From positions 840,501 through 904,500 of the forward strand of contig NW_024104620.1 of assembly GCF_003945595.2 (NCBI RefSeq): a stretch of 64,000 nt of DNA, read 5' to 3'. The DNA is from Pipra filicauda (lineage: Eukaryota; Chordata; Aves; Passeriformes; Pipridae). Positions within the stretch are counted from its first letter, which is position 1, and each line of letters starts with the position of its first letter. A program made the translations under genes and the position numbers. The notes beneath the pieces are model-generated. The model was not told where the DNA came from, did no database searches, and saw only the letters and a list, made by a program, of their open reading frames with translations. Below are positions 9,491-21,419 of the stretch, piece after piece.

Positions 9491-10949
9491 GCTGGAGGGA
9501 GGCCATACCCCACTTAAGTAACAAGACATGACATACCATGTGCTAATGCTAAATAATTTATCCCTCAGGCATACAGTGAATTGCAAAGCCAAGCTGAGGC
9601 CTGGTCAACAGTTTGTAGTTTAAATTAAAATTGGCTTTTCTGCCTTAAAGGACGGGAGGGGGTTGTCAACCGTTGTGATCAAGAGTGGAACACAGAAATC
9701 CCTTTTTTTCTCTCCATTTCACTTCTTTCTCTGGTTACAATTTGATCTAATCAAAGCACTTTTGGTGATTTGGGGTGTGTGCTCCACATATCTCTATTAT
9801 GAAGGAGATGTATGAAGGAAAATCTTAGAGGAAGTTTTCAGTCACTGTGAATAATGATATCCAATATATCCTCGAAATTTAGACATTAGCACTTGTCATA
9901 TTCTAAACCGAAGCTATTCCAAAACTGGGTGTTTCATGTTACAAATGTTGTGAGGGTGTTTCCATAGCAGAGCCATAAATTTGTCTCATTAGGAATCCGG
10001 AGGCATGAGTTGCTGCTGAGGCTGAAGCTCAGGCCCAGCCCCTCTGAGGGTGCTGTGAGCCAGCAGCGCACACAGGCTGGGTGTGATGTTGACCACAGCA
10101 CTTGCTGGTGGCTACTGAAACTCTGACTCCAGCCAAGCTTGGCCACACCTCTGACATTTGTTGCTCTACCAAGCTGATTTTACTTAATATGCTGAACAAC
10201 ATTTCCACTGAAAACACAAGAAGATGAAGGTAGTCAGCACCTTCCACAATCTGTCCTTACACAGCATCTTACAAACAGGGTGGCTCAAATATTCTTTAAT
10301 CTTCCAGTCTACTATTGATCAAGAAATGAACAGTTGCAATATACATCATGTTGGTAGGAAGGAGATAGGAATTGTCCTTGGAGTTATTCTAGGAGAAGAA
10401 ATTAAAAGGACTTCTGGCCCATGGAATAAGTCAGAATATATTTACCTAATCTCTATATGTTTGGCAAGTTAAAACCTGGAGAGCATGAAGTGGTACAGAG
10501 TTAAAAAGAGCATGTGGAAAAAATACAAAACAAATTGGTGGTGTCTCTGAAGGGTCTTGAGGGAATTCAGCTTTATTGCCACAACAGCACACTTTTCCGT
10601 GTGCAATTACTCGTTGTCATGGAAATGGATTTTGAAGATTTCTCTTATTTTGGATGCTGCAAAGCACGCTTAATTTAATTAAGAGGTTGCCTTTGATTTT
10701 TCCCTTTCCGTATTTGCTTACTTATCTAGGTTCTTGTATGATTGTCAGCCCAGTGTCCGAGTTCCTCTTAGATAACAAAAAGAAAAAAAAAAAAACCACT
10801 GAAAAAAAAATAGCAGCAGCTAAAAAATCAATATATTATTTATTTTCTAAGTTGTGTAAGTTCACAGTGTGCATTCTGTGATAAAGCTCTTCTATTAATA
10901 ATTTCAACCTTGGCAAAAATGCATTTCTGCAGTTGATCATTCTTTTTTT

Positions 10950-10976
10950 ACTCCAGCATTTGTACAATGCTGGAGT
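10950..10976. repeat. Perfect inverted repeat (11-bp arms, 5-base loop)
   Basis: The arm actccagcatt at 10950-10960, a loop tgtac and the arm aatgctggagt at 10966-10976 are exactly complementary. It follows a T-run. It is too short for an ordinary miRNA precursor, and no function is assigned. Confidence 0.9.
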
Positions 10977-11719
10977 GTAACAAAGCCTTTGCATCTAAAT
11001 CCAAGTAGGAGCAGAATTTGGCAAATCTAATTCCTTCCTGGATTTTCGCAGCTCTACTTCCTTTAGGAAGTTTTTAGTCAATGGGAGACAAAGGCTTATT
11101 GAAAGGATTAAAGTTGCAACTATTCTCTTTGTTTTAGAGCTTCAGTCACGGTTTTCCTCTAGTAAACAACATTTGCAATTAATAAAACTTCTAAAAAAAC
11201 AGGAACTTTGGGGAAGTACGTGCTTATGATAAGCAGCAGGATTTCTTTTGACAGAACTCTATACAAAGGTGTAGTCTTTTTAAGTTCAGACAATGACAAC
11301 AATTAAGTTTCTCAAAGCATTTTGAAGGTGTTCCTCCTGATAAACAGGAGACAAGGAGCTCTGCAGTTAGGGATGGGCAACACATTTAAATAGGATATAT
11401 CTTGTCAACAGTTTGTGTGTCCCAAAGTTGTTTTACATGGCTGCACACAGCTCACATTTCATGTCATGCCTACACCCAGTGATCATCTGTTACACAATAT
11501 CTGTGCACATTGGACATACAGTGCTGCATATAGTTCTGAACTATTACCCATAAATTGTTTATTGGTTCCTTTATATGATGCTTGAAAAAGGCATTTGGAT
11601 AGCAGTTATCTGTGCATGAATAAGAACACATGGAATATTTAATTTTTATAATTTGTTTTTTTACTGTTTTTTATGTGATGAAATATGCATATTTTCGTGT
11701 TTATGTCAGCTGTGTTTCT

Positions 11720-12002
11720 CTCACTCGCTGTATGTGTTCACTCCCGAGGAATTCTGTCCTGCCAGAGGGAACCTGAGGGAAGCACGGTAACTTTGTTGGG
11801 GGCCCTCCCTGGAGGGCAGTGTGGAGCCGCCGGATGATCGGGACTGGCTGGCGCGGGAGCCTTCGGGAACAGCTCCGCTATTGTTCTCACCCAAGTGTCC
11901 CGTTCTTTTTCGGGGGTGGCTGATGTCCAAAGGGTGCTGAAAACGGCAAACTGCACAATAAAGGGACTGCAGTTCTGCCTGGGCCCTTAAGCACCAGCAC
12001 AT
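11720..12002. other. CpG-retaining segment, possible old LTR or regulatory islet
   Basis: A 280-base segment is rich in CG dinucleotides compared with its neighbours. Near its end is aataaa followed by gggactgcagttctgcctgg, resembling the poly(A) region of a retroviral LTR. The reverse strand also holds two overlapping open frames of 72 and 93 codons without recognised homology. No clear TG...CA ends with target-site duplication were found, so the LTR idea is weak. A CpG-rich regulatory islet explains it equally well. Confidence 0.25.
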
Positions 12003-14434
12003 TGTTCTTTCTTCTCATCTACAAAAACCATCTTAGGCCGCTGTTGTCCTTCTGATGATAATTTTTACACTCTTATCTCACATGCAAGCAGATTTTTTTC
12101 CCTTCAGATTTTGTTGAGTAAATGCTCCATTGAGCATCTTTGCTAACCCCTAACCCAGAGTCAACTTGTGGTGAAGTTATAAACCCTTAGAAGCAGAAGG
12201 GTTCAGTGGGAATCCTGACTCAGACCTTGTTTCAGCGGCAGGAACAGTGCTCTGTTATCAGGAGAATGTGAGTCAGGCACCAACAGTAAATCTGATCTTT
12301 GAGATCATCCGTTAAGAGTAAACGTTCTTTGTTGCCGTCTGAAACAAACAAAAAGCAGAGAGGAGTCATCTAAGCGATTAAATGTGTCACAGAGGATGTT
12401 CAGTACTGTTTTTGAGACATTTTCCTACAGCAGCCGTGAGCTATTTTGTAAACAAAGTGTGCTAGTGATCAAAGGTGCTCGGGCAGACACTGTGCATGTA
12501 TTCCTTGCATCACACTGGGAAGAGTCACAGAGAAGTTTGTAGGGCAGTGTAAACGGACAGACTGATTCCTAGAGGAAATAAGCGTTAGCATGAGAACAAC
12601 AGCTGAACTGAAATCCCATAAGCCAGGAAAAACAGCTACACAATTACACTAACAGGTGGTTGGTTTCAAAACAAATTTCAAGGTCTGACAGCTCAGTGCA
12701 CCTGCTTTGGGCTGATTTCTTTTAAGGACTTGGATTTGGCATGAGCCATTGATAAAAAACATAATTCTCTGTATCTGAGAAAAGTCATCATTACCATGCA
12801 GCAATGATAAACTGCTAAAGCTTTCTAAAAGTTGTGCTTGGCCAAAAGGTAATATGGGTCATTCTGCACACTCTGTCATCAGAGCTTGAGCTTTTTGCTA
12901 TCAGACCTACCAGGCAAATACCATTAGGCTAAACCAGCTCCTTCTGTAAGCTGAGATAATTCCATTCACTAGAGTGCTCTGATTTGAATTAGGTATGACT
13001 TCATCCTTTGCATTCACCACCACAAGAAAAGCCAAATTTTATTTGATTTTGACAAAGATATTCAGAAAATTCTGTTATAAAGGTTGTACTTGTTCTTCTA
13101 ATTTTCTTTTAATTGCTAACATTTAATTTGGGGAGGGTTTTTTTTCTTTATTAGTCTTTGTTCTCAGCTTATGTACATTTTTCATGAATTTTGGACAAAG
13201 AAAGGACGGTCATTTTCATTTTTCGGGAAAAAGATCAACACAAGCTTTTATCATTCAAATGTCTGTACTGGTGGTCCTATATGAATGGCTCCCACATGTC
13301 AGTAAGAGATGGGATAAAACTAAGTTTGATCAGAACAGATTGATAAATGTAGCAGTTGGGATTGAAGTTACTTAGTTTTTACACAATTGAAAAGAGATTT
13401 TCAGAATTGTCTACATTCCTAGAAATTCAGGTTCCTCTAGTTTTTGGGTAGTGGGATTACACAGAGTGCCAAGTTCAGCACATCCCTGTGAGATCTGGGC
13501 CTTCATTTTGAACACCTCACTTTGCAAACCTAACATGTCAGGGGTCTGTGTGATGCAATCCTGAGTTCTGAAAACGTGGGGGGTTTTAGTTTCTTCTGGA
13601 GAGAGTAAGAAGAATATGATGCTGATTTTCAATTCTGAGCAACCGGTGTGATTCAACGATAACACACTTACAGCCCAGGCCTGTCCTGGGGACACCGGTG
13701 TGACCTGCACACTACACACACTGCAGCTACTTTTCACTGCTGTACCTCCTCCCTCTGATCTGCTGAGAAAAACTTGTAGATATTTATAAATTTGTGGTGC
13801 TCAAGACTGTGGGGAGTGCATGTGGAACTGCCAGGGTAGTTCTGTAGTGCTGCTGGGGGGGGTTTCCCCTCTCCATTTTGCTGTTTTTTCTAAGACCTAA
13901 ACTGATGAGTATATGGTTCACAGCTGGTACCAGAGAAACAGAAATACAGGGTGATTAACCTGGCATATCCTTTCAATGAGTGAAAATGCAAATCTACATG
14001 ATAACAGGTTTTTGTTTTAGCTGCCCTTAATTCAGAATGCCTAAATACATTACCTGACAGCAGAGTTGGTTGAGTTTTTTCTGAAGATTCTGTTCCTTAG
14101 ACCTTGATAAATTACTCTTTTTATTGGATTATTGAGGATATTCCTGATCATTTTGCTTGTCTGCTGTATATGCTTTCACTATGTGACTGTCAAAGTCTGT
14201 CTGTTAGTTTTTCATATTTTTGTAGTTACATTCCAGATTTCATGATCCGTAGACTTGAACCCATCTAACTGGAAAATGAGATGTGAAAGGTACTAAGTTA
14301 CATCTTGTGACATGTACTTAAAATACCCACCTTTCAATTTGCTGTATCAGTTATCTGGGTTTGCAGTGTTTTGCCTTTGTTGTAGTTGCTCAGCTTGCAA
14401 ATACTGGTGTACCCCATTTTTTGGTTGTTGACAG

Positions 14435-14596
14435 ACACCGGCGCAAAGCCAAAACCTCTCAGCTGCCTTCCTTGAGGAGGAAGAGTTGGCAAAACTGAGC
14501 ATTAGGTTCATGAACTGGGAACAAGGTTTATCACTTGAAGGATCAAGGTACAGAAAAAAAGAAGTAGAAGATCATGTGGATGAAGAATCTGAGGAT
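14435..14596 (+). other. Exon-like block with acidic C-terminal half (candidate coding exon)
   Basis: An acceptor (ttggttgttgacag) ends at 14434 and is followed by 54 open codons. They begin TPAQSQNLSAAFLEEEELAK, continue LSIRFMNWEQGL, and later include EVEDHVDEESED. A possible donor GT at 14597-14598 (GAT|gtatga) leaves phase 0, and an alternative donor at 14548-14549 (CAAG|gtacag) leaves two bases. The phase-0 version would read directly into the coiled-coil block at 15385. I do not recognise the family. A stop codon lies just beyond (tga at 14600-14602), so it could also be a short terminal exon. Confidence 0.3.
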
Positions 14597-15384
14597 GTAT
14601 GAATTTCCCCTCATAAATACCTCGCAACAAGCCAGGGACAATAGTCTTTTCTACCAATGAGCTGCTCCACAGTACTCTTATAGGTTAGCTTTTGTGGTAA
14701 CCTGCAATTACACCGAAGTTCAGTGTGAAGCCACACTCTCAGACTGAACTACTTCTGTAAATGCACCCCTGTCCCTTTCAGACAAAGACTTCCAGGTCAC
14801 CAGACCCTGGCGTTTGTTTACCTGGCGTGACCTTACTTGAAACGCAAGGGGAAATGCTCAGGTGAACACGGAGCAGAGATCAGGGTTAGTGATTTCCTCT
14901 GAAAAGGGTTTGCTTCCTCTGAAGTGATGAACAACTGAGGAAGAGCCAGTGGGCAGTGGCGTGTAGGGTACAGCTGTTTGCAAAGGCGTGTTTGTCTGCA
15001 GTGTGAATCATTCTGAGAAGATGTGCACCTCGGGTTTGCTGTGCTCCCCACACTGCTGCCATTAACTCTCTGTGTGCCCTGCTCAGGGCTGTGTTGTGCT
15101 CTAATATATCAGAGCGTTTCAACCTGCTGGGGAGCAACCCTTTGTTGCTCTCTTAGAATGTGTCTCTGAGCTTTCCGGAAGGTCAGGGCATCTCAGGACT
15201 TTGCTTTGAATGCTTTTCTCAGAGCCCTGATTGCTGAAGGGTGCTCAGATTTTAAATTGAAAGATTTGACCCACTTTGGGGAGGAAGAAGAACAAATAGA
15301 ACTGGAAGTGGGAAGGTCACCTTTAATAGCACATGAACTACTTCTCAACGAGCTTTACAATTGCTTTGTTTCTTCCTCTCCTAG

Positions 15385-15476
15385 TGCTGTAAACATGACC
15401 AGCCAAAGGAAGACCTTAGAAAACAACTCAAGGAAGCTACGAAGGCTGTTGAGAAAGCAGAGAAGCAGCTGGACTG
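15385..15476 (+). other. Exon-like block encoding a heptad (coiled-coil) segment
   Basis: A strong pyrimidine tract (tttgtttcttcctctcctag) ends at 15384, and a good donor (GACTG|gttagt) follows at 15477. The frame TGC TGT AAA encodes KEDLRKQLKEATKAVEKAEK followed by QLD. Hydrophobic residues fall at strict a/d spacing 4-3-4-3-4-3 (L, L, A, V, A, L, L), as in a coiled coil. The block starts in phase 0, matching the end of 14435-14596. It leaves two bases, and no convincing next exon in phase was found. The family is unknown. The A-rich composition alone favours Lys and Glu, which lowers the weight of the evidence. Confidence 0.35.
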
Positions 15477-15559
15477 GTTAGTGTTAAACACAGCATTTTC
15501 TAATAGTTGTGGAGGATTGATTTCTCCACGTTTCTCAGAAGCTGCACATCCCATATTTT

Positions 15560-18500
15560 GAGCTGGTACAGTGAAGCACGTGAGGACATTCTCATACAGA
15601 AACCTCACTTTTTTAATGCATAATAATAGGCTGGGTTCTATTTGGAGTTTTCCTAAATCCCCAGTAAATAGACAGCTGCTTAATCCAAGATTGAGCAGAT
15701 GAGGAAAATTTTAACACATTCTTTTTTTCACTTGAAGTTTAGCTACTGGGTTTTCCGCTAAAAGAGACTCATTTTTCTTGGTTTGGGCGCATTACTAAAG
15801 CCAACACATTTGACAATTAATTGAGAAATATGTGGGGGTTTTTAGCAATGTCAAAATTCTGAACCTCATGCTTCAGAGGCTGCACTGTTTAGAGGGAATG
15901 TTAGATTGCTAGTGGTTTGTGATATTGTATATTTGAAAACAAAGAGGGATGGGATAATATTGACAAGTCGCAGGTTAAGCCTCTTAGTGAGAATAAGTTT
16001 GTAGATATCAAATCTAACTCTTACCATAGAATCATCTAATTCTTCTTAGTTTGTGATGCCTAAAAACATGCTGGGAGCAGGATGTATGGTTGATGGATGC
16101 AGGTGATACATCTGTGCCTGGAGCTCGGAGGAGCCGTCAGGTATTTTCAGAGTAGCTATTTCCAAGGTCACTGTGAGGCTCGTGGCATCCACAGTCCCTG
16201 TTCCTTCTTCCCTGATTGTGGATAAGTACAAGGATGAGTTGCTCAAACAACATGCAGTGCCTGTATTGTCCAGGGTGGTCTGCACAAGCCTGTACACTAT
16301 GTGCAGAGCACAGTGGGAGGGCTTGATATTTCCTGGCTCCCTGATGGCTTTCCTTTCCCTTTTGTTCCTGCTCTGGGCAGCCTGTGTTGGCCTCCACAGT
16401 GTATTAAATCCTGCTTGCAGGCACACATGGTCATTTGGTACCTGTCAGGGAATGGCAGCAGGGGCAGGTGTTCCTCTGTCACTATGTTCTGCCTCTTGCC
16501 ACAGCATTTAATCTCTCCCTCAGTATTTCGTTGCCTCCCATATGAAGCCTAGGAGACATCTCTCATGTAAATCAAAGGATGTTTTCTTTTCCTGTTATGT
16601 CTTCAAGAGCCCAATTCTTCTTGCATACACTGACTCTAATTTGTAAATAGTAACTCTGTCTCTGTGGTAGGGTAAATTACTGAACTATATTTTTCACTCT
16701 GCACTTCATTTTTATGTTCATAGAATGAACTTGTGGCTCTTTACATTAGGAATCAAGGGCAGGTTTTGCTGGAATCTGTTTTTCAAGCTGAAATGTTTCT
16801 GACAGTAAAAACAAAATTCTCATCTCTGTTAGGGGCTTGGTTACATTCAGAATATAGTTTTATCCATAATAATTAATCTTAAATTGGAGGGAAATTTGAA
16901 TTCTGAGGTGACACCAAATGAAGTTTTTAAGTCATGTATATGCACAGTGTGAACAAAAGGAAATGGTTCTTTGTGAGAGAGCAAAACCAAGCAGGTAGGA
17001 AAAAGGAAAATGCAGATTTTGCAAAGACAATACAAAACAAAGCCTTTAGTGTAATCAGGGTAGCAAATAAGAATAATAATAACAGAGACATAAATGTGGT
17101 AAACAAGAAAGGATAAAAAAATAGTTATACTGACGGAACTGACTGAGCTGGAATTGCCTTTGTATGATCTACTGTCTTGTACTTTGAAAGTCCGTTAAAC
17201 AACAAAAATGGGGAAAGTCCATAATAAACTAGTTTTGGCTTTGCATGTTTGAGCTGTGATATGTCTTTGTTTCATGTATTTATTTGTTTGTTATGTAAAC
17301 TACAAGTGGTGACTGGTTTCTTCCTGTACAATATCCATTCACTACAACCAAGGAGGGGTGGGACATTCAACCTTTGTCTTTGGAGTGAGAAAGTAAGTTG
17401 TACATGCAAAGATAGCAGATTATTTGTTATTGCTGTGTCTATCCCAGCACTTCTATATGAAGCTCTCAGCCTTTATAAGTTATAAATGTCATATGATTTT
17501 TTCTAGAGTAGGTTGAATAACATCTTAAATTGTGGTCTAGTGATAAAAGTTAAAGCTGTAAGCTGAGGTTGGCATAGAGTCACAAAGGAAAATAATCTCA
17601 TTTTAACTCGCTCTGTAGGTGGTAGAATGTTCTACAGAACCACTGAGCCATTACTTGCTCTCTAATTGTCCTTCATTTTCCTGTGCTGAGGAGCTATTAG
17701 TGCAGCATATAAATTGTGTCTGTACTGGATCTTTGCAGCTGACTGGTAAGGAATCAAATTTTTAAATTGTCTCGTAGAGCTCCTCAAACACCCCTTGAAC
17801 TTCACACAATAAAACCTGCTAAAACACGGGGTTTGGAGTCGCCTGTCTCAGAGACAGTGTTGATATTTTGGAGGCTTTTTGGCTGATGGCAACCAGGACC
17901 CATTTTCTCTGCAGTATACTGCTTCAAGCTAATGGATTTGTAATTAGTGGGGAAGCCAAATTCAAAAGGCTCTTCACCATTTAAGGTATCACAGTTCAGG
18001 CTTAAGAGGCAGTTTATTACAGCAGTAATACTTCTTTGTCTTCACTGCAGTTACAAAAAGTGATTTTTACATGTTGTGCTTATTTGATTTGAGTGAAGCC
18101 ATGGTCCCACCATGAACCTGGAGCTTTCTTCTGTTCTGCTTTGTTTGTCACAAGCCACTTTCTGCTTAGGTGGTTAATTGTAGGTTTACTTTGGAAGAAT
18201 GTTGATTTCTGACTTAGTGTCTCGAAAGCAGTGGCCTTAAACTGAACAGGATAGAGCTGGAATTATTTGAAATCCTATTGCTTCCCATAACCTTAAGAAG
18301 GCTCATAAAAATATGACATGAGCTCTGAAGAGAGAAACAGAGAGATCTGATTATGAATGGGAAGAAGATCTTTCTGTCCAGAGTAAGTGATTTATCTTCA
18401 TGTCTCCATTTCCAAAACCACCTCCAAACAAGATCAAAATGATCCCTAGGATTTGCTTCAGCTGTTACAGTGTTTTAATTTGCTGTAGTTTTTCAATGAA

Positions 18501-20890
18501 TAGCAGAAATTGTATATGATGTATTAAAAAAAGTATTACTCTTTTTTCCTTCGTTGTCATTGTTTCCTAGTCTCGGTTGGGTTTTTCTGTCTCTCCTTTC
18601 TCCTGTATCTTTGTAGAACTTCTCTGAATTTTCTGAGTTTGTTTCTCAGGAATGTTCGCAGCCAAAAGTTCTCAGTGGTACAAAGTCAAATAGATTATTT
18701 AATTTTTCTTCTTCCCTTCATAGTCTTCATATGTTTGAGGCAGCTTGGAGAAATATCACATCTAAATATATGCATCATTATAGAGATCTGCGTGTGTACA
18801 ACAGAGCAGAATTGGCTGAAAGTCTGCTTCAAAAGGAAACTGAGTAGGATCCTGCAATCCCGACCTGCTTCCCTTTCCAGCAGCACTGAGCTGAATCAGA
18901 AGGGAACTAATGAATTCTGGGTGATTTCCTTCAGCACCAAAGCTCTTTAAACACACACTGGAGAAGGGAAATGAAGTAGGATTAGTCCATTTCCCTTTGA
19001 AGCCAGCTGTGTGTTCACAGTGCAAGTACTGGAACACTATTTCACTTGCCACTTTCTGGCTGTGGGCCAACCTGTAGTATCATCTTCAATTGATGCAGGA
19101 TCCAAAAATACATCGGAAAACACATGGACAATAAGGAAGAAGTTGATGTCCATATGGCAAACTGGCTTGCGTTTTTATTCTTCAGTGCTTTACCTGTCTG
19201 GCAAGGGATCACCTAATTTTCTTTTTTCATTAGCTTTGCCACAGCCATAAGCAGTTCTGGGGCTGCATTTTCCCTTTAAGATTAACTTCAAATGGGAGTG
19301 TGAATTTTTAATGTAATGTTGGGACATTTTGTTGTTTCTTTAGTGCTATTAAGTTGTGTTTTTGAGGGAGAGAAGTCCCACATGTTTCATCTTATAGAGA
19401 GTGTTTGGGGAAGAGGGATGTTTGAGGAGTTGTGTAATACTGAAAGTTGTGTATGTGTGACTCATGCAAGTACTAACTATTGTTCTGCCTGTATAGAGCA
19501 CCTTTCTTTCCAGAAGGTCTTAAAACGTTTTGTAAATAATGTGGTGATTTCCTAGTGTGTGAAACTCACAGGAACTGAAATATCCTCCTGCTCCAAAAGG
19601 ATGAGACTTTGCCAGTGCATTTGAGTTTAGTTGCAGAACTGTGGCTGCCACACAATCGAACAGTTCTGATCCTTTGTGCAGGAGATAAGCAAAAGATAAG
19701 AAACAGAGAGGCAGAATCTGATCCACAGCACTACACACTTGAAGTACACTGGAATGTTGTGGCTGCAATCACACAAGTAGTGTGCCGTTGGGAAGAACTG
19801 GGACATTTGGGCTGGGACCTTCCTTCTACAGAGCTGTTGGACCTCTGTGTCTTTCTTACGATGTGTCCAGTGACACTGGCCCTGTCTTACCTGTTACAGG
19901 GCATCTGCCATGTCCATCTTTTTCAGTGCCACTGCGAGTTTTGCCAGTTTAATTACAGGGCATTTCTGAAGGCACAAACTAAGCTGACAAATGTGCTGCC
20001 CTGGTGGCATAAATGAGGTTGGACCGGGCACTTAGTGGTGCAGCAGAGTCAGCTGGAGGTTGTGTGCTTTTCACAGTTTGTGTTGACGTAGCCGTGCTGG
20101 CAGGAATCTGTAGTACAATGCTGCCTCTGGGGATCAGTGGATGAGGGTTCTTGGCTGCTCTTAAAGTAGATGTGCACTAACCAAATTAGGGATTTGTAGA
20201 TTAGGACTGGGAATTCAGACCTGATCCAGAAGTGAGAGGAGGCTTGGTGGAATACCCAGAGCACCAGAGCAATATTAGACTCTGTCAGGCTGAATACAGT
20301 GCAGCTTCTCTCCGAGGTTCAGGTTTGCTTGCAGGCTGAGTGAGCTGCTGAGCTGGTACCACACCTGACAAAAGGCAATTAGCATGAGCAACCTTCATAT
20401 TAAAACATGCTAACAATAAATTTGAAGGAAGCTACCAATAGCTATTTGGAAACTTGCCTCTTATGTGACTCTGGTTTTTACCTAATGACAATACTGTCTG
20501 TAATACACAGTGGAGGATTGTGATTGCAGAGCTGAATTCAAACCACAGAATCTGAATGCGTATGGGCCTGCCTTCTGAGAAGATTAGTCAGTCCAAAACT
20601 AAATCCATGGATAAAGCAGTGATCTTTCTTCAGGCCATGGAAAAACCAAAGGAATTTCTTAGTTTGCTGTTCTTTGTTCTCAAGAAAGCACAGTGAAAGG
20701 AGGGAAAATAAGAAAAGCTATGCTTGCGTTCCTAAAGAGGCCTTTTAAAAACCCCCAAACACCCAGGCAATAAAGAGTCAGGTAGGAAAAGATGAATGGC
20801 CTTGAGAATTTACATGCAAAACTGCCCTTACCGGAGAGCTACAGGGAAGCTTAACAGATCTCCGTAAGTACTACTAACTCAGCCAAAAGC
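15560..20890. other. AT-rich intergenic spacer
   Basis: No gene or recognised repeat family was found. Several short frames occur on both strands. One 51-codon stretch after an acceptor-like site at 16,724 (frame NELVALYIRN...) was noted but stands alone. Part of 16.05-16.52 kb is moderately GC-rich without identifiable content. Confidence 0.55.
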
Positions 20891-20899
20891 TAACAGAAA

Positions 20900-21410
20900 G
20901 TTGTCAGGATCCCACAAAGCCCAGGGAGCAGTCCCAAACGCCTGCATGCAGATTAGCCATGCATGACTTCTGGGGGCCCCGGGATGGGAGGGGATGCACC
21001 CGATCGGGAGAGAGGGAAAAAACAAACACCGAAAAAAGTGCAGATAATTCCGTACTCCCTAACCCACTACTCTGGAGATGTTCCCTTTTGTGTCCCACAC
21101 AACAGAGGTAGAAATTAGGCCACAGCATCACTGGAGCAGACGGGCACGCTCTGTCTGTGCCGCAGCTCCATGTGCTTCTTTTCAGGGAGTTGCCTGGCAA
21201 CGGAATGCTGTCCGCCCGAGTGACTGCGGGAGCCCATTGAGAGCCTCCGCCGGGCAGGGCGACGAGAAAGGACCGAAGGAAGGAGGAGGGGGAGAGTGAG
21301 CTCACCGGTTTAGAAATCTCTGGCAGCAAAGCCAGGACACCAAGAATGAAAGAGGGGAAACAAACCAGGAAAGGGCAGAAATACTCTTGCTGTTCAAGAG
21401 TAAGTCTTTC
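20900..21410. promoter_or_regulatory. CpG-enriched islet with an RFX X-box palindrome
   Basis: This CG-containing segment in AT-rich surroundings holds the palindrome gttgcctggcaac at 21189-21201. It matches the X-box bound by RFX factors (half sites GTTGCC and GGCAAC with a one-base spacer). Downstream are a purine-rich run and a strong donor-like site (TTCAAGA|gtaagtc, GT at 21400). It could be a promoter with a noncoding first exon on the plus strand, or an enhancer. No open frame of recognised family is linked to it. Confidence 0.4.
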
Positions 21411-21419
21411 CATACATGT

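Larger units (their letters stand above)
9491..14434. other. AT-rich intergenic spacer
   Basis: No convincing gene was found. It contains A-rich tracts near 10,775-10,812, a perfect 11-bp hairpin at 10,950-10,976 and a CpG-retaining segment at about 11,720-12,000 (listed separately). The remaining sequence gives only short frames and no recognised repeat family. Confidence 0.6.

Noticed and set aside
16724..16879. A 51-codon open stretch after an acceptor-like tatgttcatag (frame NELVALYIRNQGQ)
   Set aside because: It cannot be joined in phase to the block at 15385 (it would create a stop), and one such stretch per few kb is expected by chance.
19609..20016. A 135-codon plus-strand frame
   Set aside because: No family resemblance, no promoter or start context, and no CpG enrichment; consistent with chance.
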